NCBI RefSeq assembly: GCF_048128805.1
Contig: NC_136005.1
Location: 12,458,975-12,522,974 of the forward strand
DNA length: 64,000 nucleotides
Direction of reading: 5' to 3'
Source: Centroberyx gerrardi
Lineage: Eukaryota > Chordata > Actinopteri > Beryciformes > Berycidae
Under the pieces are notes generated by a model. It ran no database searches. It was not told where the DNA came from and saw only the letters and a program-made list of their open reading frames with translations. Shown in pieces: positions 1-13,813 of the stretch; positions within the stretch are counted from its first letter, which is position 1, and every line of letters starts with the position of its first letter. The position numbers and the translations under genes are program-made.

Positions 1-2539
1 TCCAAGGCACTATTTAGAGACAGTGTTGTAACATCAGCTTTTCTGACAGAGAAACAATGTTAACCGCTTAGGAGCCAGCCGCAAATGAGGAAATTGTGGT
101 GTTTAATAACAGAAATGATATGATTTATCTGGTTTATCTGTAAAGAAGAGGGGTCCATTTGCACACCCTGCTTCCAGGAATACGTGATATCAAGTCCAGG
201 ATGGTAAGGTACTGTAATGTCCATCTCTGCTGGACTGAGGGGGAGACAGACTCACAGAGACGGAGTGGCGCCTGTCCATGGTGTCATCATGGTATGAGTG
301 GGAATCCTCCGTCAGTGTGAGCGGAATAGCGTGTGTGTGTGTGTGTGTGTGTGTATGTGAGTATTTGTGTGTTCGTTCAGTGGGACGCAGAAGGCCATCA
401 GGGGAGATGAATCATTGATAAGCCCCTTCTCTGAAGACACATGCACGAACACACACACACACCTTGTTATTGCATCACAGCCTAAAGAGGGAAGGATCCA
501 TGCCTCACTTCATCTCTCATCAGTCACATACGTATGTGTGCGCACACAAACACACAAACACACAAACACTCCTCTGGTGTTTGTAAAAGCAGGAAAGGTG
601 ACAATTTGAAATGTAGCTGATTGGATCCACATACAAGCACTGTATGCGTGAATTTGACACGGGATGGAAAAGACTGAACCACCCAAAACTAATCTAAAAA
701 TCCATTGCATCAGGTGGACTACTCACTCCCAAAGGAAAGTGCACCTGTATCAACCCTTCAAATTAACTTTTCACTTCCTCCTATAAAACTAGGTCATCCA
801 AACAACAATCTATATACAGTCTTACAAGGAAGTAGCCTAAAAACACCAACGGTTCATTATCATGACAGTAAAAAGCTGAGGAAGCGGTGATATCAAGATT
901 TGTTTGCCACAAAAAAATAAGACAAGAAAAACAAGACAATCCTCCTTGTCTAAAATGAAACACCTTTCACTGCATCACCACCTAAAAGGGGCAAACTCAA
1001 TGCACCACTGGGACCAATGGACCTTAGACAACACTGTAAAAAGCAGAGCTGTAAAAAGCAGAGTTGATGCAAATAGGAGCCTGTTGAGTGGAGCATTTAG
1101 TATTTCTACAATGTGTGCGTGTGTGTGAGAGAGAGAGAGAGAGAAAGAGAGAGCAGGAGAAAGACATAGAAAGAGCGAGAGAACGAGTGAACGTGAGGAT
1201 GAGACTGTGTGTGTGTGATGTGCCGATACACGTGTATGTGTGTGTGTGCATGTGTATATGTGTGTTAATGTGTACATAGGTGTTACTGTGTGTGCGCTTG
1301 CAGAGCGCTGCTCACTGTTTGTGGTTAGTCAGAGCGGTTAGTGAATGATCTCTCCTGGTGTTTTCTCTTCCAGTAAGTCGTGTTTTCACTCTGACAATAT
1401 GCATCATGTTTCAGGCGCTTTAGACCCACAAATGACCCAACTAAAGCATGGGCAGGTGTGCATGTGTGCTTGTGTGACAGAATGTGAGAGTGTGTGGATC
1501 CATCTATGCATGTTTTAGCTCTCACTGGGGGGCAAAGCTTCTTCAGGCCACAGTCAATGAGTTTATCCTCTGTCCTTCTTAAAGAATAATACCAGTGTTT
1601 TTTTAAATCAGCATATTTGGAGAAATCAGGGCTCATTTTCCTCAGAATAAGCCACTCATTTCAGTACAGTATGACACAGAAATGAAGCCTAAATTTGGTT
1701 TTGTCAAAGTTTCTGTTCTATTGTTATTTCATTGTGCCGGAGTTGAATGTTTTCAAATCAATGTGTGCATTACTTTGTGCTCAGCTTACTGTCAATCACC
1801 TGACACCCACCTTTTTATTTAGGGCGTCTTTGTTAGCTGGCACAGCAGTTAATTTCAAGCTAGGTTTGAGACTGCATGGTTTGTATTTTAAAAACAACCA
1901 AATACAACAAAATGTTAAATCTAATTACATGTAGCATGCATTGCAAAATGATTGGGGGAAATGTAAACTAGACGTAGACAGTGTTAAATGGGCTATAACT
2001 CTAAAGACACCAGTATTCTCCTTTAAGGTCGCAGGACACCACACACACAGACAGACCCACACAGTTCAACTGCCCTATTCACTGATAACATGGCCATTTG
2101 ACCGGTCTGAAATGTGACAAAGGTCAAAAGGCTCATCATTACAGTCTGTTTGTCCGTCCAGGATACCAACCCTTTGCCAATATTCAAGGCTAAGTTTTGT
2201 GCATGGCATCACTATGAGGAATATCGTTGTGGGAGTGTTACAACTATGAGTAATCTTCTACTTTAATGCTTTCAATACTGGGGGCTGAAAAATAATTTAG
2301 TAGCATTAGAAAAGCTGATTCCTCCTGTTTTAAACTCTGCTACCCTGAACATCACAAAACATTTCTTCTGAAAAAAAGTTAAATGGGCAACACTGCAGAT
2401 ACATAATCCAGTGTTTCCCTTTGGGATTTTTGGAAGCAGTGAGAGATGGGGCAGATAGGTTATTTCTGGGGTTTGCCCCCAGTCCTATTCCTAATTTGCC
2501 ACCAGGACCTTTTGTTTTTAAAAGCAGCAACTGTATTAT
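1..2539. other. non-coding; microsatellites only
   Basis: Contains (GT)12 at 331-354, a GA run at about 1127-1165 and scattered GT-rich patches. No exon with credible borders was found; probably intronic to the minus-strand gene. Confidence 0.5.
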
Positions 2540-3260
2540 GAGCTGTGGAATTTTTATCCGTGTGACACAATGTCATAAGTAATTCATGAACTCATCATAT
2601 TAACTAAAGTGATACCAAATTATCTATTATAAGAGAATCATGACCTTTTCATAAACTCATCATATTGCTAATTTCTTCTAATACATCATTTGATGTCACT
2701 TTACTTTAGCTAATATGAATTCATGAATTACTTATGACACTGGGACACACTAATAAGAATTCCACAGCTTACAATACATTTGATGCCTTATAAACAAAAG
2801 AAATATATTGGATCCAGTGGCAAATACATTACTTACAACAACCTCATAATCTAGCTATGGCAGATTCACAATGCATTATAGTGTATTCTGACTTTTCCTG
2901 ATGCAGTTATGATGTAATTGCAAAGTGCTTATGATGCATGTATGATGACCTCAATCTGGTTATAGCAGATTCATAATGCTTTATAGTGTATTATGACATT
3001 TTCTGATGCCCCTATAATGTAATTCAAATGTCCCTATGATGTGCCTTATGATGTGTTAAAAAAATAATATGGGCCCCCAGTGGAAAATATATTACTTATA
3101 TGGCCTCATAATCTGCTCATGCCAGACTTATAATCCATTATACTGCGTTATGACATTTTCTGATGCAGTTATGATGTAATTATTATGTGCTTAAGATGCG
3201 TGTATGATGTCTTACAATGTCTTATAATCAACAATTTAAGTAAAGTGTTACCAGAAAGAG
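2540..3260. repeat. inverted repeat plus tandem A+T-rich repeat cluster
   Basis: GAGCTGTGGAATTT..ATGTCATAAGTAATTCATGA (2540-2590) is mirrored at 2727-2775. Then a unit containing CATAATCT..GCAGA(T)TCATAATGC and TGACATTTTCTGATGC recurs at about 2846, 2950 and 3108. The cluster ends AAGTAAAGTGTTACC, the inverse of a GGTAACACTTTACTT-type end common in fish repeats. Confidence 0.6.
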
Positions 3261-3750
3261 AATATACTAGAGATTCTCGCACATATAGTTGATTTAAGTA
3301 CCATGTTTATACAGGCTACATCAAATTAACTTTCAAAGCCTATCAAAAATGTGTGATATCAGCTTGATCCTATTGTTGTTTATGGTAGCTAAGTAGTCAA
3401 TTGCAGTGATTAGAAAGCAAGATCGTATTGTAATTGACTGAAAAGTCTCAAAAAGTCTAAAAGTCTCAAAGTTATGAAGAGTCTATTAATCCTAATACAA
3501 ACAAACAAACATGAAGCTCTTGTTTTCAAGTTATCAGTGATCTAAAGCTGAACATCCTGTCCACACAGTGCAACAGTGCGCTTCTTAACAATCAAGGGAT
3601 ATTCCAACAGAGCTCTGCTGAACTGAAAAAACAAACTCTCACACTGCGGGATGGCAAATCAAAAGGCCTTTCACTAATGACTCCACAGTTGTAACTGAAA
3701 CAGGGAAATGGCTGAGGTAAACATGGCAGAGAGACCTGACAACTGTGCAA
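3261..3750. other. non-coding, nothing recognised
   Basis: A+T-rich unique-looking sequence between the repeat cluster and the MITE. Confidence 0.5.
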
Positions 3751-4117
3751 TAGGGCTGAACAATTAATTGAAATTTTATCGAAATCGCAATATGGCCTAC
3801 TGCAATTTTCAAATCGCAGGAGGTGCAATATTTGTTAAAGGAGAAATGTGTGTCAAAATACCATTTTAAATTAAATATTGTCGTGCTGCAGAGATGTCCT
3901 GGCCTACACGTCATATTCTACAGACTTAAGAAAACATCTTTGTTTGGTACAGATCCCCGCAAAAATCACACCATAATCATTTTAATACGTTTTTCAATGA
4001 AAATGAGAATAATGATGTAAAAATTATCATTCCCTCTAATATCGCAAATCATATCGCAATTGCAATATCAGTCAAAATAATCGCAATTAGATATTTTTTC
4101 AAAATCGTTCAGCCCTA
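3751..4117. mobile_element. hAT-type MITE, 367 bp
   Basis: The ends TAGGGCTGAACAAT and ATCGTTCAGCCCTA are inverted. The flanking octamers CTGTGCAA and CTGTGGAA agree at seven of eight. The interior is A+T-rich with repeated ATCGCAAT motifs near both ends, and is non-coding. Confidence 0.85.
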
Positions 4118-7100
4118 CTGTGGAATCATATCAACAACTCCGACTGGTCGCATATGCCTACGTGTCTCCTGTCATGGTTAGACAACGCCGACGGACACAG
4201 AGAAGACTTGGGATCCTGCTTCTGACTGTGGGTGGACAGAGGGAGAGAGGGGCAGGGTCGGCATGCCATGGAGTGAGGGTGAAGAGAGAAAAAAAAAGGG
4301 AGAGGGAGGAGGGGGCTGAGTGTGAGGTGGAGGATTAGTCATGATGACCTCGTGACTTACATTTTCTCTACATGCCTCACTTGGAGGGGAGTGTCCCACA
4401 CCAGGAACAGCTGAGAAAGCACAACACATCCATGACTCTGCACGCACACACACAAACACACACACCATAGCATTCCATGTCTCCATTGCCAGGAAACCAG
4501 TAAACTTGCTGCTCATGCATGCACCAATGATGAAAGAGCTAATTTAGACTAAACCACATGAAAAAGACAACTGTCAAGACATACCAGTCTAAATATGTAG
4601 AATGATGAATAGATCCTACATGTATCACCCACTCTTGAACCCTCCTAATTACTTGTAAAGGAGAACGCTATGGCCAGACAGCCAGACATGCACACACACA
4701 CACACACATATAATTATGTTGAAGAATAGGCAGATGGAAGATTAGGGAAACCCCACATGAATCACAAAAGCCATGGCAGTGTTACAATACACGTGATGGG
4801 AATGACACATCATTGTGCTTGTATGAGAAAACCTTCATGTGTAGTCTTTGTTTTTAAAATCCCCTCAGCTTAAAATACTAAATCCACAACATTTTCATAT
4901 AAATTAATGTCAGTTTTTTCCCTGTTCACTGGCACAAAAGCCTTGCTAACAATAACAATAAAACATGCTTGCCAACACTAACACTCATGCTTACCAGCGG
5001 TCTAAGACTGAAACTCACACTCAGACAGTCTCCCACTCAGATTCAAACTGGACCTCACACTTAGTTATTCTTTCATTTGCTTCATTCGAGCTAGCAAGTG
5101 CATTTCAGGGGCAAAAAACCCCACCCAAACTCACAATATGCCACACATTTCCAAACTTTACACAGCACCATCACACTCGTGCTCAGATTCACTCATACTC
5201 ACACCTGGACTCAAACCTGAAGTGAAACCTTTGTGTGTGTTTATGTCTGTCTAGCTGTCCTTCCCTTGAAAAATAAAATTCAGACCATCTAACTGTTGGC
5301 TATATATTCACATAGGCTTGTGGAGAGTTTGATTAATACATGAGAAATAGGTTGTTTTTAAAACTTTCTTAGCCCATCAGTTCTGTTTTACTCCAATATT
5401 TACCAACATTACACGTGTAAACACGCCTATTCCAACCTTAAAATGCATGTCAAAAGCCCTATTTGCACAGGACTAATACTACCTGGGGACATCCAGTGAT
5501 TTGCAATAATTGCGGAGATCGTTGGTGACTTTAATCCTGTGCAAATCTGCCATGTCTGTAACTAAAAATTACACTGCAAATTACCTACTGTATTTTGGTG
5601 AAGATGGAGCCCCCCTGATAATACTAATCCTGTGAGAATCTAACTCTCGTTAATTTAAACCATAATTTGTTTCTTGTCGTGCAATTTCTTTTTCTAGATG
5701 TGTGATTTCTATCTTCCTGCAGTCATGGAAAATGGAGGCAGTAGTAGAATCCATAGAGGAAGATTTTGAATGCATTTTTAGTGCAAACTTCAATTTTTGC
5801 TTTGCTAAAACAGGAACGGACAAATTGTAAAAACTTGCCATCATACAATTGTATCCGGGACAATTTCAGTAAATTTCATTATCCAGTGCGAATGTGTTTC
5901 ACTGAACAGAAAGAGAGGTTGGGGGATAATTCATAAATTACACACAATAGTAGTCCTATGTGAATTGGTCTCAACTCTGGTTTAGCTGTCACATACTGTC
6001 AATCCCTGTATCAAAAGGTTCAGACAATAACTCATGGTGTAGACAAAGCCAGTCAAGGGGCAACAGTGCTTCACCCGGGTGTGACAGGCAATACACTGGA
6101 GGTCACAATCTCTTAAGTCCCCCGCCCTGCCCTTCCCTCCCACCTCATAACTCAATGGCTACCGCCCCTCCTTATGTCAGACAGGCCAAACATGAGGGGA
6201 ATACTGCCAGGCTGCTTAGTAACCCATGACTGCCCCTCTTTTAAACTCCTTTATCAGAGTATGTGTGTGTTTTAATATGGTTCTGTATTGGGAAGCAATA
6301 CCCAGGCACTCAACGACTCAGCCCAAATAAGCTTCAGATGAGAAATTCACTGGTCTGTGTCATTATAATTAGCTCCCTTTCATATGATGCTCATTATGCG
6401 GAATTGGCTGGGTCGGTGCAAAAGTGCACATAAATGGAAAATGCAAATGATGGAGGTTAACTGTCTTTTGTTGGAATAGTAGGTTAAATATAAAGTGAGG
6501 AGAAGGCTACACTTTTTACTTCACTATTTAGATCTAAACATTTCCCATCCTGAAATGAATACTTTGTGTTGTATCCCGAGGGCGAGAAAGCCTCTTATAC
6601 TAATGAGGCAGAAATAGCCAAAAGGTAACACTGAAAGACACTCAAATGATTCACAAAAACATAAAACACTGAAAGAGCATTCTCACACCTCCAAAACTCT
6701 CCAGTCATGTAGCCCATTTCATGGATCCCATTATAATTCCAGGCATTACTGAAGATTACAAAGACATTCTGGGTTTACGTAACTGATTTCTGAAGAGGCA
6801 GACTGGCCAACTAGAAGGCTGTTAAATTATAGTGTCTTATTAATGACACGCCTTGACAGGAACAGGGCAGGTACTGTAGCTGCCGTCTAGACAACGCTAG
6901 GCTTTAATCAGGCTGCTGTATGGTACACTAAGCTGAGCTGAAAACACATGGAGGACGGGATGAAAGGAATGGGTGGGAGGTATGGTCCTTCCCTGAGATA
7001 ATCAAGTGACAGACAGACAGAATGTGTGAAAATGTGTGTGCCAAGGCATCTATTTGGGTGTATTTGGGTGCATGAGTGTGCGTGTGTGTGGGTGTTTTCA

Positions 7101-7202
7101 CACTGGCCCATTGCAGCCATTAAAGTGAACTCAATTTGTTGGCATTTTTTAGTGCAAATGCGAACACGCCAAGTGAGATCACAGCCATAATATGAAACCA
7201 AC
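4118..7202. other. presumed intron of minus-strand gene
   Basis: Holds short CA runs, a GA patch near 4240-4310 and the possible foldback at 5455-5643. A stretch at 6300-6480 has balanced, non-repetitive composition with homeodomain-like ATAATTAG and could be a conserved non-coding element; this cannot be tested here. Confidence 0.4.
5455..5643. mobile_element. possible degraded foldback/MITE
   Basis: CTATTTGCACAGGACTAATACTACC at the left is echoed in inverse as TAATACTAATCCTGTGAGAAT at the right. Similarity is partial, and no target duplication could be read. Confidence 0.35.
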
Positions 7203-7323
7203 CTGGGAGAAGTCTCCATTCCTGGGGAGGTTGAGGCCGGCAAAGTCCACGTCAGGGAATCCCGAGTACATGTCCATGTGCACATCCGGAGTGGTGGTGG
7301 TGCTGCTGTTCAAGTGGTATTGC
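7203..7323 (-). CDS. candidate internal exon of unidentified minus-strand gene
   Basis: On the minus strand, CTTCCTAG|GCAATACC opens a 121-base segment. One frame is open across it, one base plus 40 codons, and ends CAG|GTTGGT. The peptide has a threonine run (SSTTTTPD), then VHMDMYSGFPDVDF and PRNGDFSQ, an acidic, aromatic pattern like an activation domain. Its phase does not match the exon at 17355-17443 directly, so at least one exon between them is missing from my list, or they belong to different transcripts. Family not recognised. Confidence 0.5.
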
Positions 7324-8267
7324 CTAGGAAGAGAGAAGAGGGCAGTTGTTGTTTTTTTAAATCGCTATTTATCCAGGGAAAGTTGACACATGTTCTTTTC
7401 CAGCAACGCAGTGCTTCACACTCATACATTTACACACGTTCACACCTTGGAGCTGCCAAGTACAAGCACAGTCTTTTACAGAGCTGGGGGTCAAGTGTTT
7501 TGTTCAAGGGAACCTCAACAGATGTTATTGAGGGAGGAGAGAATGTACAGCATCATTCACTTCCTATAACCATTCAACCGGCATTCTGGCAAAAAAAAAG
7601 GAAATCACTAACTTGAGTAGAATTAGATGAGGCAGGCTGAGGGAAAGTGGGTGCACCAAGTGTAAACTGCAACATTTCATCACAAAATATCTAACTGATA
7701 CCACACAGTGGTAAGAGTATCCAAGGGTGCAAATTTCCTTTAAGTTTAATTAGACTCCACTCACTTAGCGCTAGCTAAATCTTGTTGATGTTTGTATGGG
7801 TATGGCTATAACCACCAAATTTTTAGAATACTCTCAAGCCAGAGAACCATCTGAATATCACAAGAAAAGGACAGGAATTATCCAATAACTAGTAACATGA
7901 ATGAAGCCTAAATAAACCTGATAAAGGAACACATGTACAACTTAATTTCAAAACACGCTCTACATTTATTTTGTATGCTACACATTTTTTTTCCATTTAG
8001 GAGCACGTGTTCCTTGGGAAAAATGTCTTGCTGCCACATCTTAGAAATTGAAAAAACAAGAATCTTATTACTCTTCCAAGAAACTAGGAAATTTATCATT
8101 TTCTAGACCAGCATCCACTGATCTAACCTATCAGCTGCACAGCAGACCTAAGATAACAGCAACAACAACCAGGCCTGCGCTACAGCTCAAAGGCAAGAAA
8201 CCAAGTAGCAACACACACTGTCAAGGATACACTGAAACCAAGCATCGAAAGACAGGCAGAAAGGGGG

Positions 8268-8397
<130 letters not shown>

Positions 8398-11157
8398 CAC
8401 CAGAAAGTCAGGAGATTAAATAGGACTAGCTAATACCGTCTTTCTGCTTCCAAGATCCAAGTGGGCCACCCTTCCTCAATACCGACCATGCTCCCTCGTC
8501 CACTGTCAGTGTTCGACAAAAATCCAGAGACATCACTCCACCCTCTCTGGGCTCTAGACTTCATGTGACTGACCTGTGAGAATCACAGGCAATGCGGTTC
8601 TCTGACCATCCCTTGCTTTAAAATCCCAACGAATGGGCAATGGAAATTTCTCAAGAACAACCTCTGATGTTTTCAGTTTCTTCCTGAGTCACAGACATCA
8701 TAAGATAACCTATTGTGCTGACAGTGGCGGTTGCATAGTCAAAAGGAAAGCAAAACTAAACCTTTGCAACGGTGGGACCAGCACAGCACAGTCCCATGTT
8801 TCTCTCTCCCAGTCCTATGTGTTCCAGGCTCAGAGGGTTTGAGCTTGGCCAAAGCTATTCATAGGATTTGGCCCTGTGACTGACTTGATTGATTTAAGTT
8901 CAAAAGACACCAATAGGATGAAAAGGGAGCCCTAATCTGAAGGTTAAACCAGTGTATGAAAACGTGGTTGCTATGATTTTTGTTGACATATTTCAAAACA
9001 TTTCAATGACTATTCCATATGACATATAGCGAAATTCAGCATTTGTCAGCATCTATGTTCAAATGTTAAATTTTTTGGTGAATAGCTGATTTTCAAAAAA
9101 TCATTATTCAAAATTCATTATCATCATAATTATCACTTGGCTCTAATGTAAACAGCAAATTTGTTATTTGGGCTTTTACTTTCTCTAAAACACAAGTAGA
9201 TAAAACATAAAAGATAAAAAAATGAAAAAAATACATTTTCATGTTAAATCAAAAACCTTTTTTTGAAAAGCCATTATTTTACATAACCATTGCATGACCA
9301 ACCAATAGTGAAAAAAGGGCAGATGAACTATTCTAATAATGATGACTGCTGAAAATAAACAAAGGCCATGTGATCATACACTGGTACATAATCTATTTGG
9401 CACTCACGCTACTGCCAGAAAGGTCACAGTGTTGTGGCTGGTAAGAATCATCTACACTGGAAATCCCCTTCCTAGCCCTTTAGCCAACGCTGATATGACA
9501 GTGATATTATTACAGCAGAAGTCTTGGCAGCACGGCATCAGCAGCTTTCCAACAACACAAAGCTGGTTAGGGGCTCCCAGCCAACAGAGCTGATTGACTT
9601 ACTGTTTGTGCAGCCTTCCCAGACTACTCAGACTGTAGCTGTGTACAGATCATCATTTGAACCTTGTTATGGGTTTGCAATCTCTTATTTAAGGCTAAAA
9701 CATACTGGTCAGGCATTTGTCCCGTGTCATTTTTAGTGCAGCTAGTCAGTTGGTTTCCATCAGTGGGAGTTTTTAGACAGTGGGACAGCCAATTTGACAG
9801 AAGAATGCTAGGCTGGCTGTTAGTAAGCCCTTGGCAGAGCCACCCAATCAGTGGTGCGATTTAACATTTCTGAACAGAACTGTAGGGCTTGGAAAAAACA
9901 ATCTGTTCTTTGACAAAACTGCATATGATGCTGAAAGTTAACATTCTTTGTGCATTTTCTCAGACATTTGTCCTGTAGTTTTACCAGAGACGTAGTTCGT
10001 TCATGTTGGGTAGGATATTAAATTTGATTTTTTTTGAATTACCGATTTCCTGATAGGTGTGTTTACAGCTTTATATTTAGGACTTTGAACTGAAATGTTT
10101 GAACTATATTCCAATCATTATAATACAATAAGCATAACCTGCCTTTAGGTATATCTATAGTACTTGATTTTAAATGAGGGTAGAAATTGCAATCCCTCTG
10201 ATAAAATCAAATATGTAGAGCTAACTAACAAGAAAATGTAGATAATGACTTAAAGATATTCCAAATTTTAATGTTGATGTATTAGTAATTGTTAATTTAA
10301 TGGTAGTGCTGTGACAATATCACATTCACAGTTTAAATATATCACTCAGTACAGACACACATCAACTTAAATTTCAGTTAGTATCAGCAGATAAAGAATA
10401 TGTGTATGACACTGAACAAGGATACAGATTTAGCTGTTAAGCTTCCCCTCCACGTTAAAGAGAAAGAGAAATTTCCCCTTAAAAAATTCCACCCTCAGAT
10501 ACTCTTTCATTGTTATCATCAAACTGTGATGTTCATTAGTTATTCAAGGAGTTATTTTGTGAAGAAGTGTTGTAATTTACCTCCTTTGTTGAACCCAGTT
10601 TCCCTCAACCTGCCTTGTCTACTTCTACTGCAGTTAGAGATTTCCTCCGTTTCCCAGAATACCTTCTGACAACACCCAGAGGACAGGAGTGCACTTGTTC
10701 CATTTAGCTGTGGCTTGTACATGACCCGAGTAAAGTTAGCTTGACATTGTTTGGATTGGATATTCTGTGGATGGATTTTCTCAAATATTGAAACCAGTGG
10801 TTGTAAATTGTTTTTCCTCTTCCAGCGATCACAAATATATTTATCAATGTGGTTTTACTTATTTGCTTTACAAGTTATTGAAGATGGAAAAACTAATATC
10901 GCTAAATATCCAATATAAAGCCTTTACTTTAGGGCAATAGTCATTTACAGTCGACAAAAAGTATTGAGTACTATTTAGGCACTATTGAGGCTACGGTCAG
11001 TGGAGAAATTGGTATCTCTCCATCACTCTTTCATTCTGAGGGCCTGATACCAAAACCTGACGTTTAGTGTTGATGTTTTAGATAGATGAAAATTATTCTC
11101 CTAAGAAACTCCATTGTAACTGTTCTGGAAATATCTCAACATGACGCTGTGTCATCT

Positions 11158-11193
11158 ACATTTGGCCAAGTATCTACATTTGGCCAAGTATCT
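11158..11193. repeat. 18-base tandem duplication
   Basis: TACATTTGGCCAAGTATC occurs twice in direct succession. Confidence 0.9.
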
Positions 11194-13708
11194 ACAGGAA
11201 TAAGTAAAAGACACCACCAAACAACAAAATGGATGCAGGAATGAAAGGTACATCAGGAACAGCTGTTTTTAACAGTGTTAGTGGATTTTTCCTTTATGTG
11301 CAGTTTTAAGAGTTAAAGGCAATGAATTCTAGTAAAATGCTACGGATTCTAATTTTAAATCTAATCTATATGCAACTTTTCTAACAGTTCAGAAAGAAAC
11401 TATAAATAAATAAGCCATTTTCTTTCAGCTCCGGGCTGACCACTCTGTAATAGCTTTCTTGCCTGTGTGTTCAAGCAAGTAGCAGAGGCAGTGCAAATGC
11501 AATACAAATTTTCTTTAATTCAAACAGGTCCCCACAGTATGACTTAATAACAGACAGGATCCATTAAAATTCAGTGTGGAGACATGTCATGCTCTGAATG
11601 ATAGGCACACAGTATCATAGCTATTTCCACAGAAAGACAAGGATGTTTATCCAAGAGTTGCCTGAATTGCCTATGAAAGGGCAACAAAAGGCAACAAACA
11701 TTAACACCCAATCCTACAAACAGCTACTACGTTTCCTTGGAGTGCCTCTTCTTCACACAGAACCAGCAATGCCACACACCCATGGATGTTTCAGTCTCAG
11801 CCCATCAACACTGCATAAATGGGCTTTCACTTTGACTCACAATACTGGCACACCTTTCAGTCTACAGTCTGGCTGCAGGCAGTATCAGCAGTGACTAAGG
11901 TGGAGAAGACGGGGAAACCAACTTTTGGAGTTGGAATATCAAAAGCGTTCAACTGCATTCCATTTGGTGTCTCTCGTTGCCTCCAAAAGAAAACTGTAAG
12001 AGAAAGAAGCTCTAATGTTTCAATACTGAAACTCTCTTGAATGTGGTTTATAACAAGGCAAGGATGTTCAAGCAATGTAATGTGGGCTTATTTCACAAAA
12101 GCCATGTTAATCTGAAATACAGGGCGCCATTTGGGTCTTCAAGATTGAGAATTTACGGTTTATTGCAGTCAATTAGATCTAAACAAGACATAAAAATGCT
12201 TAGAAAGTATTGTTAATGATGGAAGCGGGTCGTGGGCTGTTTATTATTTACTTGCCATGAACAAACACCAAAGCTCAGCTGTGTGGGGGGAGGCCACACA
12301 CTACCAAACACTAGTGACCAGCCATTGCTGATGCGCACACACATACACCAACTGCCTATCCCTGCTCTGCTGAACCGACGTAGTCAAAGTCTACATCACT
12401 ATTGATGCGAAGAGTTTCCTCTGTGCGGAGGCGAGCGAGTGAGCGAGCTAGTCCGTGCATCCATGTGTGTAAACAGAACGCTGGTCACAAGCCCATTCAC
12501 ATTTCCTCCTCACTGGTGTCATGTGATCCATTCACTCCTCTGCTTGTTCAGAGCGGCCACGTGAGGAGAAAACTGAGGGCTCTCTAATGCAATCAATTAC
12601 CTCCCAACTGTACAGAGACACTCGAATACACTGAGCAGCGGCCAGATATGTAGCCTACTGATCTTGGAAGAAAAGACGCATGCAATATTGAGTCACGTGA
12701 AAAAGCACCTGACTGAATCTCAGAACAACTGAACTGAATGAAGGAGAAAAAAAGATTCTCAGGGCGAGGTAGAGAGTGTGTTCATCCACATGGAACAGAG
12801 CTCTAACAACTTTGCCATTCTGAAATGGGCTAGCCTTTAATTAGTAATCTTTAGAAAACACAAAAAATTCCTCGAGTATTTTTTTTCCTTTCAGACACCT
12901 GGGTGGGTTTATTTGGTCGCACTGATAAGACCAAAGAAAAAAACATATAGCACTACAGGGAAAAAAATTTGTTGCAAAATGCAACCAAATTGTCAAACTC
13001 TGGAGTCCTGATTCTGATGAGGGGAATCAATAGATGCCTTGTCTGCCAGGTCAGTACATTTATTGACACAGAGAAGAGAGTTGTGTTAAATTCATGCCTT
13101 ATTCATACCATAGGGTACTGTTCTGGCTAGATGTGGGCCTCCACAGCACAATAAAGAAGTTTGTCTTAGTCCCAAAAGAATATTTTGACCACCAATCAAA
13201 GACAGAGTATTAGACAGTCATCTTGGTGTTAACCACATACACGTTCATGAGGGATCATGAGAATTGTCCTTTGTAAGAAAGAGAGTGAGGTGAGGGGCTT
13301 GAAGAAGCAGCCTTGATGCCAGCAAATTCCACTTTGACTGAATTGAAACCACAGAGCGTGCTCTCACGTCATCTGTTGTATGAACTTCCACAGAAACACC
13401 ACACACACAGCAAGAACAATACAGAAAACAATACAACTAGTGGAACAAACACTTCCTGAGCTGTGTTGAATATCACACCTAGTTTTGGTGATGATTGAAT
13501 TAAGCAGTCAGTTTAGAAATATGGGACATCTTGTCTTTAAGTGCATGGGTGGTTGAATTTTTAACTTTGAAATTATAACCCATTATGCAGGGAAAACCCT
13601 AGAACACAAATCAGATATGCAGATGTACAGACACCCAGAAATCCCAAATTCCACCCACATACTCATATTGTTTGCAGAGACACATACACAGTATTTGAAT
13701 TACACACA

Positions 13709-13813
13709 GGAGTATGCACACACACACACACACACACAGGAGTACGCACGCACACACACACACACACACAGGAGTACGCACGTACACACACACACAGACA
13801 CACACACACACAC
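13709..13813. repeat. minisatellite of three GGAGTA-headed CA units
   Basis: Units start at 13709, 13739 and 13771, each GGAGTA(T/C)GCAC followed by a CA run. The units are 30-43 bases long. Confidence 0.9.

Noticed and set aside
975..1279. Open frames of His/Thr or Cys/Val repeats over GT/CA runs
   Set aside because: Translations of microsatellites; no start context, splice sites or protein resemblance. The same applies to frames at 13611-13854, 15966-16230, 28270-28615, 35327-35779, 46710-46977 and 61259-61763.
13709..13813. Regularly spaced repeats resembling a CRISPR array
   Set aside because: Spacers are CA microsatellite and the genome is vertebrate.
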